Part shown: positions 9,637 to 19,291 of the stretch, in pieces
Position numbering within the stretch: the first letter of the stretch is position 1
Layout of the letters: each line of letters opens with the position of its first letter
NCBI GenBank assembly: GCA_030603665.1
Contig: JAUVXJ010000009.1
Span: forward strand, 1-64,000
DNA: 64,000 nt
Direction of reading: 5' to 3'
From: Chloroflexota bacterium
GTDB lineage: Bacteria > Chloroflexota > Anaerolineae > UBA7937 > B3-Chlor
Program-made: the position numbers and the translations under genes
The notes under the pieces: generated by a model
Seen by the model: the letters and a program-made list of their open reading frames with translations, nothing else
Database searches by the model: none
Told to the model about the DNA's origin: nothing

Positions 9637-10932
9637 GTGGAAACCATACGCAATGCGCTGAATGCCTTCAAACTGCCGGACTTGCGGCGGAAGATACTCT
9701 TCACGCTGGCTATGCTGGTTGCCTATCGCTTCGCGGCCCATGTACCGGTGCCCGGTGTGAATGCAGACGCGTTGAAACAGCTCTTCCAGAGCAACCAACT
9801 GCTGGGGTTGCTGGACATGTTCTCGGGCGGCGCCATGTCTAGTTTCTCCGTGGTGGCCATGGGCGTCTATCCCTATATCACGGCGCAGATTATCATGCAG
9901 CTTCTCCAACCGCTGATCCCGCCCTTACAGCGGCTGGCTCAAGAGGGCGAGGCGGGCCAGGCCAAGATGAGCCAGATCACCCACATCGTGACGGTCCCTA
10001 TGGCCGCGCTTCAGGCGCTTGCGCAGATCAATATGTTCAGCCGCGGTGCCGTGCCTGTGCTAGAGAACTTCAATCTGTTCGCTGCCGACACCTTCTTGTC
10101 CAGCCTGGCCACGGTCGTTACCCTCACCGCCGGCACGATGTTCGCTGTGTGGCTGGGAGAGCTCATCACGGAGCAGGGAATAGGCAACGGCATATCCATC
10201 ATCATTTTCGGAGGCATTGTGGCCCAGATCCCTCAGAGAGTTGCCCAGGACATGAGCACCAATATTCCAGGCCTCATAGCTTTTGCCCTCATCGGTGTGG
10301 TGACAGTGGCCGCCATAGTTTTCATTTACGAGGGACAGCGGCGAATCCCTGTCCAGTACGGAAAACGCGTGAGGGGCACCAAGATCTACGGGGGGCAGAG
10401 CACTCACATACCGATGAAGGTCAACTCTGCGGGGATGATCCCTCTCATCTTTGCATCTTCCCTTCTGATCCTCCCGGGGGTGGTTGCCAGCTACTTGCAG
10501 TTCTCGGATAGCCAGATCATAGCAGGTATCGCTCAGGGCATTGTCAATCTCTTCGATAACGAGAAGATACTCTACTGGATAATGTACTTCATGATGGTGG
10601 TAGGCTTCACGTATTTCTACACAGACGTCATCTTCCAGCAGCAGAACATGCCGGAGAACCTCCAGAAACATGGAGGCTTCATCCCTGGCATACGCCCAGG
10701 CGCGCGCACAGCCGAGTACCTGAATCGCGTGCTGCGGCGCATAACGCTGGTCGGCGCCCTGTTCCTGGGGATGGTGGCCGTGCTCCCTTTCTTCGTGAGC
10801 AGGCTCACGCCCATGACAACCATGATTGTGACCAGCACAGGCCTGCTGATCGTCGTTGGCGTGGTTATCGACACCATGAAACAGTTGGAGGCGCAGTTGC
10901 TGATGCGCCACTATGAGGGCTTCTTGAGATAG
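9637..10932 (+). CDS. secY: Preprotein translocase subunit SecY
   Basis: Encodes 431 residues from GTG at 9637, with AGGGGGAG just upstream, 10 bases after rplO. Ten hydrophobic segments are visible. The plug region after VPGVNADALKQLF, the GNGISIIIFGGI segment and the cytosolic loop QRRIPVQYGKRV are SecY signatures. SecY is the pore of the Sec system. The reading frame is open far upstream into rplO but that part reads as non-family sequence. Confidence 0.96.
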   Translation: METIRNALNAFKLPDLRRKILFTLAMLVAYRFAAHVPVPGVNADALKQLFQSNQLLGLLDMFSGGAMSSFSVVAMGVYPYITAQIIMQLLQPLIPPLQRLAQEGEAGQAKMSQITHIVTVPMAALQALAQINMFSRGAVPVLENFNLFAADTFLSSLATVVTLTAGTMFAVWLGELITEQGIGNGISIIIFGGIVAQIPQRVAQDMSTNIPGLIAFALIGVVTVAAIVFIYEGQRRIPVQYGKRVRGTKIYGGQSTHIPMKVNSAGMIPLIFASSLLILPGVVASYLQFSDSQIIAGIAQGIVNLFDNEKILYWIMYFMMVVGFTYFYTDVIFQQQNMPENLQKHGGFIPGIRPGARTAEYLNRVLRRITLVGALFLGMVAVLPFFVSRLTPMTTMIVTSTGLLIVVGVVIDTMKQLEAQLLMRHYEGFLR

Positions 10933-10948
10933 CACGCTTGGAGGTCTC

Positions 10949-11596
10949 TTGAATCTGGTAATGCTTGGCCCGCCGGGGGCCGGCAAGGGTACGCAGGCGA
11001 CCTTGCTGGCAGAGAAGCTGGGCATACCTCACGTAGCCAGCGGCGATCTCTTTCGAGAAGCGCTCAAAGAGCAGACGGGACTGGGATTGACCGCCCAGTC
11101 CTACATGGATCGCGGTGAGCTGGTGCCCGACGAGGTCACCATCGCCATGGTTGAAGAGCGGTTGGCGAGATCAGACTGCGATGGCGGGGTCATCCTTGAC
11201 GGCTTTCCCCGTACGATCGAGCAAGCCGGGGCGCTGAAGCGACTTCTCCATGACCAGGGGAAGGTGATAGATGCCGCGATCTTTATTGACGCCGCTGAAG
11301 ACGAGTTGGTGAGGAGGCTTTCGAGCCGCTGGACTTGTCGGAATTGCCAGGCTATCTACAATGTCATTTCGAACCCTCCTAGTGAGGAGGGAAGGTGCGA
11401 TATATGCGGTGGTGAGCTCTATCAGCGTGCCGACGACGTGCCGGAGACTGTGAGAAACCGGATTCGGGTCTACCGGCAGCAGACCAGCCCTTTGATAGAC
11501 TACTACCGAGATGAGGGATTGCTCGTTACCATCAAGAGCGAAGGCGGCATTGAGCGCGTACAGCAGAAGATCTTGGAAGCCCTGCAGATCACGTGA
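10949..11596 (+). CDS. adk: Adenylate kinase, zinc-LID type
   Basis: Encodes 215 residues from TTG at 10949, 4 bases after GGAGG. The P-loop GPPGAGKGT is at residues 7-15. The LID domain (about residues 125-160) carries CRNC and CDIC pairs, so it binds zinc as in Gram-positive and thermophile enzymes. It converts ATP plus AMP into two ADP. The stop overlaps map by 4 bases. Confidence 0.96.
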   Translation: MNLVMLGPPGAGKGTQATLLAEKLGIPHVASGDLFREALKEQTGLGLTAQSYMDRGELVPDEVTIAMVEERLARSDCDGGVILDGFPRTIEQAGALKRLLHDQGKVIDAAIFIDAAEDELVRRLSSRWTCRNCQAIYNVISNPPSEEGRCDICGGELYQRADDVPETVRNRIRVYRQQTSPLIDYYRDEGLLVTIKSEGGIERVQQKILEALQIT

Positions 11597-12342
11597 TGGT
11601 CATCAGAAAATCCAATCGTGAGCTGGCACTGATGCGGGAAGCAGGGAAGATCGTGGCTCACACCCACGCTATTCTGCAGGACAACATCAGGCCCGGGGTC
11701 ACCACGGCGGAGCTGGATGCGCTGGCCTATGATGAGGTCACGAAACACGGGGCCGAGCCGTCTTTCCTCGGGTATAGGGACTACCCTGCGTCCTTGTGTG
11801 TGTCCGTCAATGAAGAGTTGGTGCACGGCATACCTGGACCGCGGGTGTTGAACGATGGAGATATCATCAGCCTGGACTTTGGGGCCATCTATCGCGGGTA
11901 TCACGGTGATGCAGCGATCACCGTTGGGGTGGGGCCCATAGACAAGAAGGCCCAAGAGCTGATCGAGACCACACGGGGCGCTCTGGAGGCAGCCATCGCT
12001 CAATGCAGGAGGGGGAGTTATCTGGGTGACATCTCGTGGGCCATTCAGAGTTATGCGGAATCTAGAGGCTTTTCGGTGGTGAGGCAATACGTGGGCCACG
12101 GTATCGGGCGGAACATGCATGAAGACCCCCAAATACCGAATTATGGCCCACCGAGGAGAGGCATTCTCCTGAAACCAGGGATGACCTTTGCGCTGGAGCC
12201 TATGGTAAACGTGGGAGGCTATCTGACCCGGGTGCTGGATGACAACTGGACAGTGGTGACTGACGATCGTGAGCTCTCGGCTCACTTTGAGCACACTGTC
12301 GCCATCACTGATGGGGAGCCCGAGATACTGACCCGATTATGA
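11593..12342 (+). CDS. map: Methionine aminopeptidase, type I
   Basis: Encodes 249 residues. The two-metal ligands are visible: Asp in SLDFGA and GDAAIT, His in GHGIGRNMHE, Glu in ALEPMV and HFEHTVAI. It removes N-terminal Met from new proteins. It overlaps adk as GTGATG and is followed by rpmJ after 15 bases, with no infA between. Confidence 0.96.
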   Translation: MMVIRKSNRELALMREAGKIVAHTHAILQDNIRPGVTTAELDALAYDEVTKHGAEPSFLGYRDYPASLCVSVNEELVHGIPGPRVLNDGDIISLDFGAIYRGYHGDAAITVGVGPIDKKAQELIETTRGALEAAIAQCRRGSYLGDISWAIQSYAESRGFSVVRQYVGHGIGRNMHEDPQIPNYGPPRRGILLKPGMTFALEPMVNVGGYLTRVLDDNWTVVTDDRELSAHFEHTVAITDGEPEILTRL

Positions 12343-12357
12343 GAAGTGGGGTTGATC

Positions 12358-12471
12358 ATGAAGGTAAGACCATCGGTAAAGCGCCTCTGTGATAACTGCA
12401 AGATCGTGCGGCGGAGAGGTGTAGTGCGGGTCCTCTGCAAGAATCCGCGCCACAAGCAAAGACAAGGGTAG
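12358..12471 (+). CDS. rpmJ: 50S ribosomal protein L36, zinc form
   Basis: A 37-residue frame from ATG at 12358 to TAG at 12469. It starts [15 protein letters not shown] and has the C-x2-C, Cys and His ligands of the C+ L36 zinc ribbon. It sits between map and rpsM, its normal position. Its small size makes it easy to miss. Confidence 0.95.
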   Translation: MKVRPSVKRLCDNCKIVRRRGVVRVLCKNPRHKQRQG

Positions 12472-12522
12472 TCTGGCGGGGCAGGGTTCAAGGACCCGCG
12501 CATAACAGACAGGAGGACGACC

Positions 12523-12906
12523 ATGGCTAGGATCGCCGGCGTTGACTTGCCCAAGAACAAGAGAGCAGAGATCGCCCTGACGTACATATACGGTGTGGGC
12601 AAGTCCACCAGCCAGAGAGTCCTGGATCAGGCGGGCATCGATCGCAACATCAAGGTCAAGGATTTGACGGAAGAAGATGCCACTCGCATCCGCGTCATCA
12701 TTGACAAGGACCACAAGGTGGAGGGTGACCTTCGTCGAGAAGTCACCCAGAACATCAAACGCCTGCAAGAGATCGGCTCCTACCGGGGTTTGCGTCACCG
12801 TCGCAATCTCCCGTCGCGTGGCCAGCGAACCAAGACCAACGCGCGAACCAATCGTGGCGCGAGAAGGACGGTTCCTGGCAAGCGCAGGACCAGGTCGAAG
12901 AAGTAG
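12523..12906 (+). CDS. rpsM: 30S ribosomal protein S13
   Basis: Encodes 127 residues, starting [21 protein letters not shown] after an AGGAGG Shine-Dalgarno. The helix-two-turn-helix and the basic C-terminal tail [14 protein letters not shown] reach toward the P-site tRNA. It is the first ribosomal gene of the alpha-operon part. Confidence 0.97.
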   Translation: MARIAGVDLPKNKRAEIALTYIYGVGKSTSQRVLDQAGIDRNIKVKDLTEEDATRIRVIIDKDHKVEGDLRREVTQNIKRLQEIGSYRGLRHRRNLPSRGQRTKTNARTNRGARRTVPGKRRTRSKK

Positions 12907-12998
12907 CAGCGAGTTTCGCGTGATTGCGTGCAGGAGCACAGCTGGCCAATTGCCTGCAGTATGGCGGCTGAATCCCGGTATCGAATAGGGAGGAATAG

Positions 12999-13394
12999 GT
13001 GGCACGAAAGAAAGTCAAGAAACGCGGACCGCGTCGTGTGCGCAGGGATGTTCCCGTTGCACAGGCACACATACAGTCAACTTTCAACAACACAATCATT
13101 ACCGTCACGGACCTGAGGGGCGACGTGATCACCTGGAGCAGCGCCGGTACCGCGGGATTCAAGGGCTCGCGCAAGAGCACTCCGTACGCGGCACAGCTTG
13201 CAGGCCAACAGGCGGCCAGGCAAGCGATGGCCATGGGCGTGAGGGAGATGGATGTCTTCGTCAAGGGCCCAGGTCCTGGACGTGAAGCGGCGGTTCGCGC
13301 AATGCAAGCTGCGGGCATCGCGGTCAGGTCCATTAGCGACGTTACGCGCGTACCACACAACGGCTGTCGTCCCCCGAAGAAGCGACGCGTGTAG
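12999..13394 (+). CDS. rpsK: 30S ribosomal protein S11
   Basis: Encodes 131 residues from GTG at 12999 with GGGAGGA a few bases upstream. [18 protein letters not shown] and the C-terminal [18 protein letters not shown] are S11 signatures. S11 forms the 30S platform. The gap of 92 bases to rpsM holds no recognised element. Confidence 0.97.
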   Translation: MARKKVKKRGPRRVRRDVPVAQAHIQSTFNNTIITVTDLRGDVITWSSAGTAGFKGSRKSTPYAAQLAGQQAARQAMAMGVREMDVFVKGPGPGREAAVRAMQAAGIAVRSISDVTRVPHNGCRPPKKRRV

Positions 13395-13447
13395 CCCAGG
13401 TGCCGTGACCCGGCCCGTACCAGGACGAACTTACCAGAGGAGAAAAC

Positions 13448-14083
13448 ATGGCGAGATACAGAGGCCCGGCCTGCAAGCTCTGTCGCAGAGAGGGAGCGAA
13501 GCTGTTCCTTAAGGGAGCGCGGTGCTTCACGGCCAAGTGCGCTTTTGAGAAGCGGTCTTATCCGCCTGGCATGCACGGTCGGAGCCGCCGCTTTCGGCGC
13601 AAGACTACGGACTTTGGCACGCAATTGCGCGAGAAGCAGAAGGCTCGGCGCATGTACGGTGTGATGGAGAGGCAGTTCCGCGGGTATTTCAAGGATGCGG
13701 AACGTCGCAAGGGTGTGACGGGCGCCAACCTGCTACAGATCCTGGAGAGCAGGCTGGACAACATCGTGTACCGGCTTGGCTTTGCCGGTTCGCGGGCTCA
13801 GGCGCGGCAGCTGGTCACGCATGGACACTTCGCCGTCAACGACAAGAAGACCGATATTCCGTCCTACCTGGTCAAACCTGGAGATGAGATAGCTGTGCGG
13901 GGCAAGAGCAAGCAGAACGCGTACTTCGAAAGCGTGGCACAGGAGATGGAGCACCGCTTCGTACAGGAGTGGCTCAGCGTCGACATCAGCACATTGTCCG
14001 GGCGGGTGTTGGCTCTCCCCAGTCGCGAGGAGATCGAAGCGCCCCTCAACGAGCAAGTGATCACAGAGTATTATAGCAGGTAG
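13448..14083 (+). CDS. rpsD: 30S ribosomal protein S4, zinc-binding form
   Basis: Encodes 211 residues. The N-terminus has four cysteines (CKLC and, about 20 residues on, C-x4-C in the ARCFTAKC region), the C+ zinc form. An S4 RNA-binding domain with [22 protein letters not shown] starts near residue 97. S4 is a primary assembly protein and can act as an alpha-operon repressor. Confidence 0.96.
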   Translation: MARYRGPACKLCRREGAKLFLKGARCFTAKCAFEKRSYPPGMHGRSRRFRRKTTDFGTQLREKQKARRMYGVMERQFRGYFKDAERRKGVTGANLLQILESRLDNIVYRLGFAGSRAQARQLVTHGHFAVNDKKTDIPSYLVKPGDEIAVRGKSKQNAYFESVAQEMEHRFVQEWLSVDISTLSGRVLALPSREEIEAPLNEQVITEYYSR

Positions 14084-14125
14084 GGCAGTTTCTCACGCCG
14101 GACGCTATGATGAGGAGGGACACCC

Positions 14126-15088
14126 TTGCTACCCAATTTGGTTCTGCCCAAGATCGAGACTGAAGCGATTGCCGAGCGGTATGGGCGCTTTGTCATTGGG
14201 CCGCTGGAGAGCGGTTACGGTGTGACTGTTGGCAATTCACTACGCCGAGTTCTTCTGGCGTCGTTGCCCGGTGCAGCAATAACCTCCGTCAGAGTGGATG
14301 GTGTCTATCATGAGTTCTCACCGATATCTGGAGTCAAAGAAGACACGATGACCCTGCTTCTCAACTTGAAGCAGATCAGGATGAAGATACACGGCGACGA
14401 ACCAGTGAGACTTCGACTTGAGGTCCAAGGAGAAGGTATTGTCACAGCAGCCGATGTCGAATGCCCGAGCGAGGTGGAGATCGTCAACTCTGAGCTTCAC
14501 CTACTCACTCTGGATGCCAAAGACTCCAGGGTCGAGCTGGAGATGATCGCCGAGCGCGGACGTGGCTATAGCCCCAGTGAGGAGAGAGGCGAGCTAGCCA
14601 TCGGGCAACTACCCGTGGATGCCGTGTTTTCCCCCGTTAGGAGGATTGCCTATACCGTTGATCGAGTTCGCATCGGCGAGATCACTGACTTTGACCAACT
14701 CAAACTGGATATCTGGACTGACGGTACCATCCAGCCCGAAGAGGCGCTCACTACTTCCGCTCAGATCCTGGCCAGGCACTTCTCTCTCGTGGCCAACGTG
14801 GGAGGGGCGCTGGCAGAGGAGGCAGAGGAGGCCGTGGAAGAAGGCATCCCCGAGCGTATTTACGAGATGCCCATCGAGGATCTCGACCTCACCGTGCGAG
14901 CTTACAACTGTCTGAAACGCGCTGGGATAACGAAGGTAGGCTTGATTCTTGAGAAGTTGGAAAAGGGCGACGATGAGATTCTGGCGATCAGGAACTTCGG
15001 GCGCAAATCTCTGGATGAACTGAAACAGGCGCTGGAAGATAAGGATCTCCTCCCAGAACCGCAGGAGGAAGAGAGCGATGAGACATAG
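14126..15088 (+). CDS. rpoA: RNA polymerase alpha subunit
   Basis: Encodes 320 residues from TTG at 14126 behind GAGGAGGGA. The N-terminal dimerisation domain has [20 protein letters not shown]. The C-terminal domain from about residue 245 contains [14 protein letters not shown] and [11 protein letters not shown], which bind UP elements and activators. A glutamate-rich linker joins them. rplQ starts 11 bases before its end. Confidence 0.97.
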   Translation: MLPNLVLPKIETEAIAERYGRFVIGPLESGYGVTVGNSLRRVLLASLPGAAITSVRVDGVYHEFSPISGVKEDTMTLLLNLKQIRMKIHGDEPVRLRLEVQGEGIVTAADVECPSEVEIVNSELHLLTLDAKDSRVELEMIAERGRGYSPSEERGELAIGQLPVDAVFSPVRRIAYTVDRVRIGEITDFDQLKLDIWTDGTIQPEEALTTSAQILARHFSLVANVGGALAEEAEEAVEEGIPERIYEMPIEDLDLTVRAYNCLKRAGITKVGLILEKLEKGDDEILAIRNFGRKSLDELKQALEDKDLLPEPQEEESDET

Positions 15089-15446
15089 AGTAGCAGGCCG
15101 CAGACTCAAGCGGTCCAGCAGCCACCGGCAGGCGCTGTTCAAGAACTTGATCACGGAGTTGTTCCGTCACCGCAGGATAACGACTACGGAGGCCAAGGCG
15201 AAGGCGGTGCGCCCTGAGGCTGAGAAGCTCATAACCGTGGCCAAGCGCTCTATGGACATGGAGAGCGATGTTCACGCGAGGCGACGGGTGCTGCGCACCA
15301 TAACCGATAAAGAGGTCATGCAGCAGTTGTTCGAGACCATAGCCCCCGAGTACAAGAATCGTCCCGGCGGGTACACCCGCATCATCAAGCTGGGACCCCG
15401 TCAGGGCGATGCTGCGCCCATGGCTATCATAGAACTGGTGGAGTGA
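15078..15446 (+). CDS. rplQ: 50S ribosomal protein L17
   Basis: Encodes 122 residues, starting [20 protein letters not shown], the L17 signature. The C-terminal [27 protein letters not shown] is typical. The start lies inside the end of rpoA behind AGGAGGAAGAG, so translation is coupled. The stop overlaps truA by 4 bases. Confidence 0.97.
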   Translation: MRHRVAGRRLKRSSSHRQALFKNLITELFRHRRITTTEAKAKAVRPEAEKLITVAKRSMDMESDVHARRRVLRTITDKEVMQQLFETIAPEYKNRPGGYTRIIKLGPRQGDAAPMAIIELVE

Positions 15447-16207
15447 GTGGTCGGATGCGGGGGACTGTTGCTGGAACCCGCAAGGTTAAAGCCGTCGTGG
15501 AGTACGATGGCACCGCATATGCGGGGTTTCAACAACAACCAAACATAGCGACCATCCAGGGAGAGTTGGAGAGAGCCTTGGCCGAGGTGACACAAGAAGC
15601 AACCAAGGTAGTGGGAGCCGGTCGTACAGATGCCGGCGTGCACGCAGGTGGACAGGTGATTCACTTCCTGACTGGGTGGAAGCGATCGCTGGAGGAGCTG
15701 CACCGAGCCTGCAACGCGCTGTTGTCGGCTGATATCGCCATCAAGGAGATGACGATGGCCCCACCTGATTTCCATGCACGGTTTAGTGCGGTGACCCGAG
15801 AGTACCGGTATACCATTCTGAATCAGAGAATCCGCTCGCCACTGGAGGGGCGCTACGCGTACCACCATTGGCAGCCTCTGGACGCAGAAGCCATGGGGGA
15901 GGCTTTGCAGTGCCTCGTGGGTACGCATGATTTCGCCTCCTTCGGGCAGCCGACGCAAGGTGACAGTACCGTTCGGAATGCGGTGCATGCCAGCTGTGTT
16001 AGACAGGGCAGCCGCATTTACATTGATCTTACTGCCAATGCCTTCCTGCGGCACATGGTGCGGACTGTAGTGGGCACTTTGCTGCTGGTCGGCAGAAGCA
16101 TGCGCTGCCCCGAGGATGTGAAGACAATTCTCGAGGCCAAGGACAGAAGTCAGGCTGCTCCGCCTGCTCCACCCCATGGCCTATGCCTGGTGAGAGTGAA
16201 CTACTGA
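15443..16207 (+). CDS. truA: tRNA pseudouridine(38-40) synthase
   Basis: Encodes 254 residues from GTG at 15443 (GTGA overlap with rplQ); an ATG at 15455 is an alternative. The catalytic Asp is in [23 protein letters not shown] and [16 protein letters not shown] are further TruA motifs. It modifies U38-U40 in the tRNA anticodon arm. It ends 11 bases before rplM. Confidence 0.96.
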   Translation: MSGRMRGTVAGTRKVKAVVEYDGTAYAGFQQQPNIATIQGELERALAEVTQEATKVVGAGRTDAGVHAGGQVIHFLTGWKRSLEELHRACNALLSADIAIKEMTMAPPDFHARFSAVTREYRYTILNQRIRSPLEGRYAYHHWQPLDAEAMGEALQCLVGTHDFASFGQPTQGDSTVRNAVHASCVRQGSRIYIDLTANAFLRHMVRTVVGTLLLVGRSMRCPEDVKTILEAKDRSQAAPPAPPHGLCLVRVNY

Positions 16208-16218
16208 GGTATCGAGGA

Positions 16219-16647
16219 ATGAGAACTTATTCTACGAAACCCGCCGAGATCGAGCGTCAATGGTTCGTGGTCGACGCCCGAGGTCAGACCCTGGGCCGGT
16301 TGGCCTCGGAGATAGCGAAGATCTTGAAGGGAAAGCATAAACCCATCTATACTCCGCACTTGGACACTGGGGACTTCGTCATCGTCATCAATGCCGGGAA
16401 GGTCCACGTCACGGGTAACAAGATGGACCAGAAGATGTATTATCGGCATTCTGGCTATCCAGGCGGCCTCAAGAGCATAACCCTGAGAGAACAGTTGAAA
16501 AGACACCCCACGCGGGTCATTCGTTCTGCGGTCAAGGGGATGTTGCCGCATAACAGGTTGGGTCGGGCGACGCTGAAGAAGCTGAAGGTGTACGCAGGAG
16601 ATGCGCACCCTCACGAAGCCCAGCAACCCAAGCCCCTGGAATTCTGA
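16219..16647 (+). CDS. rplM: 50S ribosomal protein L13
   Basis: Encodes 142 residues from ATG at 16219, the family length, with TCGAGGAATGAG giving a GAGG a few bases upstream. A longer frame from 16183 would overlap tru[18 protein letters not shown] and the C-terminal [13 protein letters not shown] are L13 signatures. It pairs with rpsI downstream. Confidence 0.96.
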   Translation: MRTYSTKPAEIERQWFVVDARGQTLGRLASEIAKILKGKHKPIYTPHLDTGDFVIVINAGKVHVTGNKMDQKMYYRHSGYPGGLKSITLREQLKRHPTRVIRSAVKGMLPHNRLGRATLKKLKVYAGDAHPHEAQQPKPLEF

Positions 16648-16688
16648 AGCGGCGCCGTCCGGGACCGTATTGAAGGAGGTTACAGCTA

Positions 16689-17378
16689 GTGGCGGAAGAT
16701 AAGGAATTGGCGGAAGAGAAGCAAGCAGCCGAGGAGGTACCAGAGGCTGCCGAGGCAGCTTCACCACCGAAGATGGAGGAAGAAGCGGCCGAGGCGCCGT
16801 TGGAAGTTGCTGCATCCGAGGAGGCTGGCCCGACGCCCGCCGTCCCAGAGGCGGAAGCACCTGTCACGGAAGAGGGCAGCGCGGCAGAGGCGGCTCCTGT
16901 TTCGGAGGAGCCAACCCCTTCTGGGGATGCCGAGCGGGTGGAGCATGTTCCGCCGCTGGCCGAGCTGGACGATCTGGAGCGGCAGACCGACATATACTAT
17001 TACGGCACTGGGCGACGGAAGACAGCCAGTGCTCAAGTACGCCTCTACCCCTCCAAAGAGCCTGCGATCATTGTCAACGACTTGGCTATGGAGGAGTACT
17101 TCTCTCGCACTGGTGATATCGTGCTCCTTAAGCGGCCGCTTCAAGTGACGGCCACCGAAGCGATGTTCAGAATCACGGTGAAGGTTCGGGGTGGCGGGAT
17201 CACAGGGCAGGCTGGAGCCATCCGTCACGGTATTGCGAGGGCGTTGACCAGGGCGAACCCGGAGCTGCGCGGAGCGCTTCGTAGGGAAGGCTCTCTGACT
17301 CGAGATCCACGTATGAAAGAGCGGAAGAAGCCCGGCCTCAAGCGGGCCAGGAAAGCGCCTCAGTACACCAAGCGCTAG
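16689..17378 (+). CDS. rpsI: 30S ribosomal protein S9 with long acidic N-terminal extension
   Basis: Encodes 229 residues against about 130 for ordinary S9. The S9 core begins near residue 102 (YYYGTGRRKTASAQVRL) and ends KKPGLKRARKAPQYTKR, the tail that reaches the P-site. Residues 1-100 are a low-complexity Glu/Ala/Pro-rich acidic tail with little Lys or Arg. GTG at 16689 has AAGGAGG at 16673-16679, so the extension is probably translated. No strong ribosome site is seen nearer the core. S9 extensions occur in some other bacteria but are usually shorter. The gene ends at a strong terminator. Confidence 0.93.
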   Translation: MAEDKELAEEKQAAEEVPEAAEAASPPKMEEEAAEAPLEVAASEEAGPTPAVPEAEAPVTEEGSAAEAAPVSEEPTPSGDAERVEHVPPLAELDDLERQTDIYYYGTGRRKTASAQVRLYPSKEPAIIVNDLAMEEYFSRTGDIVLLKRPLQVTATEAMFRITVKVRGGGITGQAGAIRHGIARALTRANPELRGALRREGSLTRDPRMKERKKPGLKRARKAPQYTKR

Positions 17379-17396
17379 TACTAACAGAGGAAGGGG

Positions 17397-17425
17397 AAGC
17401 GCCGTGCCTTGGCACGGCGCTTTTT
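17397..17425 (+). terminator. Intrinsic terminator of the ribosomal superoperon
   Basis: A perfect stem pairs 17397-17408 with 17411-17422 (GCGCCGTGCC core, closing A-T pairs) around a tiny TT loop and runs into TTTTT. It lies 20 bases after rpsI and is the strongest terminator in the window. Confidence 0.93.
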
Positions 17426-17504
17426 CGTTTGTCGACCCTCGCCTCTGGGGGATACCTACCAAGTCAATTCGTGTGTCGTGGTCGCGAGGGCATCTCTCCC
17501 CCCG

Positions 17505-18374
17505 CTAGAACAGGTAGAGGATGGCCAGCACCGTGCCACCCCACAGCAAGTTGTTGATGACCAAAGGGGGGTCCTTGATCAAGATCTCCTCTGGACTCGC
17601 CGGGAGATCTGGCCGTTCGATGAGTACCAGATAGCGGAGAATGCCGTAGAGCACGAAGGGGATGGTAAGCATCATGCTCTTGTTCTCAGGCACGTGAGCG
17701 CCCCAGAAGGTGTAGAGCGAATAGGCGATGAGCGTGGACGAGGTGACCACGGAGATCATCTGCCCGAGAAGGTTGGAGCTGTAACCCGCCAGCGTTCTGC
17801 GATGCTTGGGCGCGAGGTCGCCGAGGACGATCAGCTCGTGACGCCGCTTACCCAGGGCCAAGAACAGCGCCAGGAAGCCGGCGCATACGTAGAGCCAGGG
17901 CGAGAAGGTAGTGGCTCTCGCGACAAGCGAGCCACACATGACCCTCAGGACAAACGCCGCAGCTATGGTCAGAACATCGAGGATCACGAAATTGGTCAGC
18001 AACAGAGAGTAGGCGATCTCCACCCCCAGGAAGGTCGAAGCGACCAGGCCCAACCGAAAATCCACGATGAAAGCGACCAGCAAACTGGTCGCCGCCAGCA
18101 CTGCCGCCGCTCCCAAAGCCCACGACCTCTTGAGCTTTCCGGCTGCCAACGGGCGGTCCCGCTTTGCCGGATGGTACCTGTCTCGCTCTGTGTCCACCAA
18201 GTCGTTGACAAGATACGATGCACTGGAGAGCAGACATAGACAGGCGAAGGCTACCACGGAGCGTCCGAATAGATCAGTCATCCCCAACTTCAAGCCAAAG
18301 GCCAGGGGTGCGAACATGAAGATGTTCTTCAGCCAGCGCCTGAGGTGCATGGCGCCGAATAACTCGCCAACCAA
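17505..18374 (-). CDS. UbiA-family prenyl/phosphoribosyl transferase, paralog 2
   Basis: Encodes 289 residues of a multi-spanning membrane protein. The first Asp-rich motif NDLVDTERDRYHPAKR and a second one, around DVLTIAAAFVLR, are those of decaprenyl-phosphate phosphoribosyltransferase-like UbiA proteins, which move phosphoribose from PRPP to a polyprenyl phosphate. A TTG at 18374 fits best: GGAGAGG lies 5 bases upstream and the length then matches its neighbour. An open frame continues to 18428 inside the upstream gene. It is a tandem paralog of the gene at 18386-19264, separated by 11 bases. The substrate cannot be told from sequence; UbiA members acting on quinones or chlorophyll differ in these motifs. 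Confidence 0.82.
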   Translation of the reverse strand: MVGELFGAMHLRRWLKNIFMFAPLAFGLKLGMTDLFGRSVVAFACLCLLSSASYLVNDLVDTERDRYHPAKRDRPLAAGKLKRSWALGAAAVLAATSLLVAFIVDFRLGLVASTFLGVEIAYSLLLTNFVILDVLTIAAAFVLRVMCGSLVARATTFSPWLYVCAGFLALFLALGKRRHELIVLGDLAPKHRRTLAGYSSNLLGQMISVVTSSTLIAYSLYTFWGAHVPENKSMMLTIPFVLYGILRYLVLIERPDLPASPEEILIKDPPLVINNLLWGGTVLAILYLF

Positions 18375-18385
18375 CTCATCCTCTC

Positions 18386-19264
18386 CTAGAACACGTACAG
18401 TATCAAGAACACGGCGGCGCCCCAGCACAAGTTGCTGAGCACAAACGGAGCGTCCCCTATCAGTATCTCCTCGGGGCTGCCACCCAGGTTTCTCTGATGA
18501 ACCAAATAGAGATAGCGAAAGATGCTGTACAGGGCAAAGGGAATGGTGAGCATCATGCTCTTATTCGAAGGCAGGTTCTCAGCCGAAAAAGTGTACAGTG
18601 AGTAGGCGATCACCAACGAGGAGGTCACGAGGGCCATCATCTGGTCCAGCAACTCTGGCGTGTACTCTTGCAGCACTTTCCGGTGGCCGTGGGCATTGTC
18701 GCCGAGAACAGAGAGTTCGTTGCGCCGCTTACCGAAACCCAAGAAGAGCGCCAGCAGGCTCATGCACACGTAAAGCCAGGGAGAGAATCTCGCGGCCTCA
18801 GCTACGACGGAGCCAGCAGCCACGCGCAGCACGAATCCAGCTGCGATGATCAGGACGTCAACGATGACGACATTCTTCAAGCCGAAGGAGTACGCTAGCT
18901 GCATGACAAAGTACACGAGACCAATGAGACCGAACCCTGGGTCGAGGAGGAATGACAAAGCCAGAGCGATGATCGGCAGGACTACTGCCGCCCCTAGGGC
19001 CCAAGACCTGCTCAGCTTCCCCGACGCCAATGGCCGGTTGCGCTTCACGGGATGCTGGCGATCCTTCTCCACGTCAGTGAGGTCGTTTATCAGGTACACG
19101 CTGCCAGACAGTACGCAGAAGAGAATGAAGGCCGCTACCGTCCTGGCAACGTAGGTGAGGTCAAACAGCTTCAGGTCGAAGAGCAGCGCAACGAAGATGA
19201 ATAGATTCTTCGTCCACTGCTTGGGACGCATGGAGATAAGTAGCTGCTTCGGCACAAAGACCAT
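18386..19264 (-). CDS. UbiA-family prenyl/phosphoribosyl transferase, paralog 1
   Basis: Encodes up to 292 residues with about eight to nine membrane segments. MRPKQWTKNLFIF near the N-terminus, NDLTDVEKDRQHPVKR and DVLIIAAGFVLRV match the decaprenyl-phosphate phosphoribosyltransferase type of UbiA enzymes. A promoter (TTGACT-N17-TATCAT) overlaps the ATG at 19264, so if that promoter is used the true start is downstream, perhaps the ATG at 19231 (MRPKQW), which is where related proteins begin. It is the first gene of the tandem pair. Products of this reaction feed arabinan-type glycans in mycobacteria; a role in cell-surface glycans here is inferred. Confidence 0.82.
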   Translation of the reverse strand: MVFVPKQLLISMRPKQWTKNLFIFVALLFDLKLFDLTYVARTVAAFILFCVLSGSVYLINDLTDVEKDRQHPVKRNRPLASGKLSRSWALGAAVVLPIIALALSFLLDPGFGLIGLVYFVMQLAYSFGLKNVVIVDVLIIAAGFVLRVAAGSVVAEAARFSPWLYVCMSLLALFLGFGKRRNELSVLGDNAHGHRKVLQEYTPELLDQMMALVTSSLVIAYSLYTFSAENLPSNKSMMLTIPFALYSIFRYLYLVHQRNLGGSPEEILIGDAPFVLSNLCWGAAVFLILYVF

Positions 19265-19291
19265 GATAACTTATCGACCGGCAATAGTCAA
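19263..19291 (-). promoter_or_regulatory. Sigma-70-type promoter for the UbiA pair
   Basis: On the minus strand TTGACT (19291-19286) and TATCAT (19268-19263) are 17 bases apart, each one base from consensus. The -10 overlaps the longest possible start codon of the first UbiA gene. Confidence 0.6.

Noticed and set aside
10060..11025. 321-codon open frame on the minus strand across secY and adk
   Set aside because: It lies fully antisense to clear secY and adk coding sequence and reads as His/Glu-rich nonsense.
12755..13624. 289-codon minus-strand frame across rpsM, rpsK and rpsD
   Set aside because: Antisense to three certain ribosomal genes; no family features or ribosome site.
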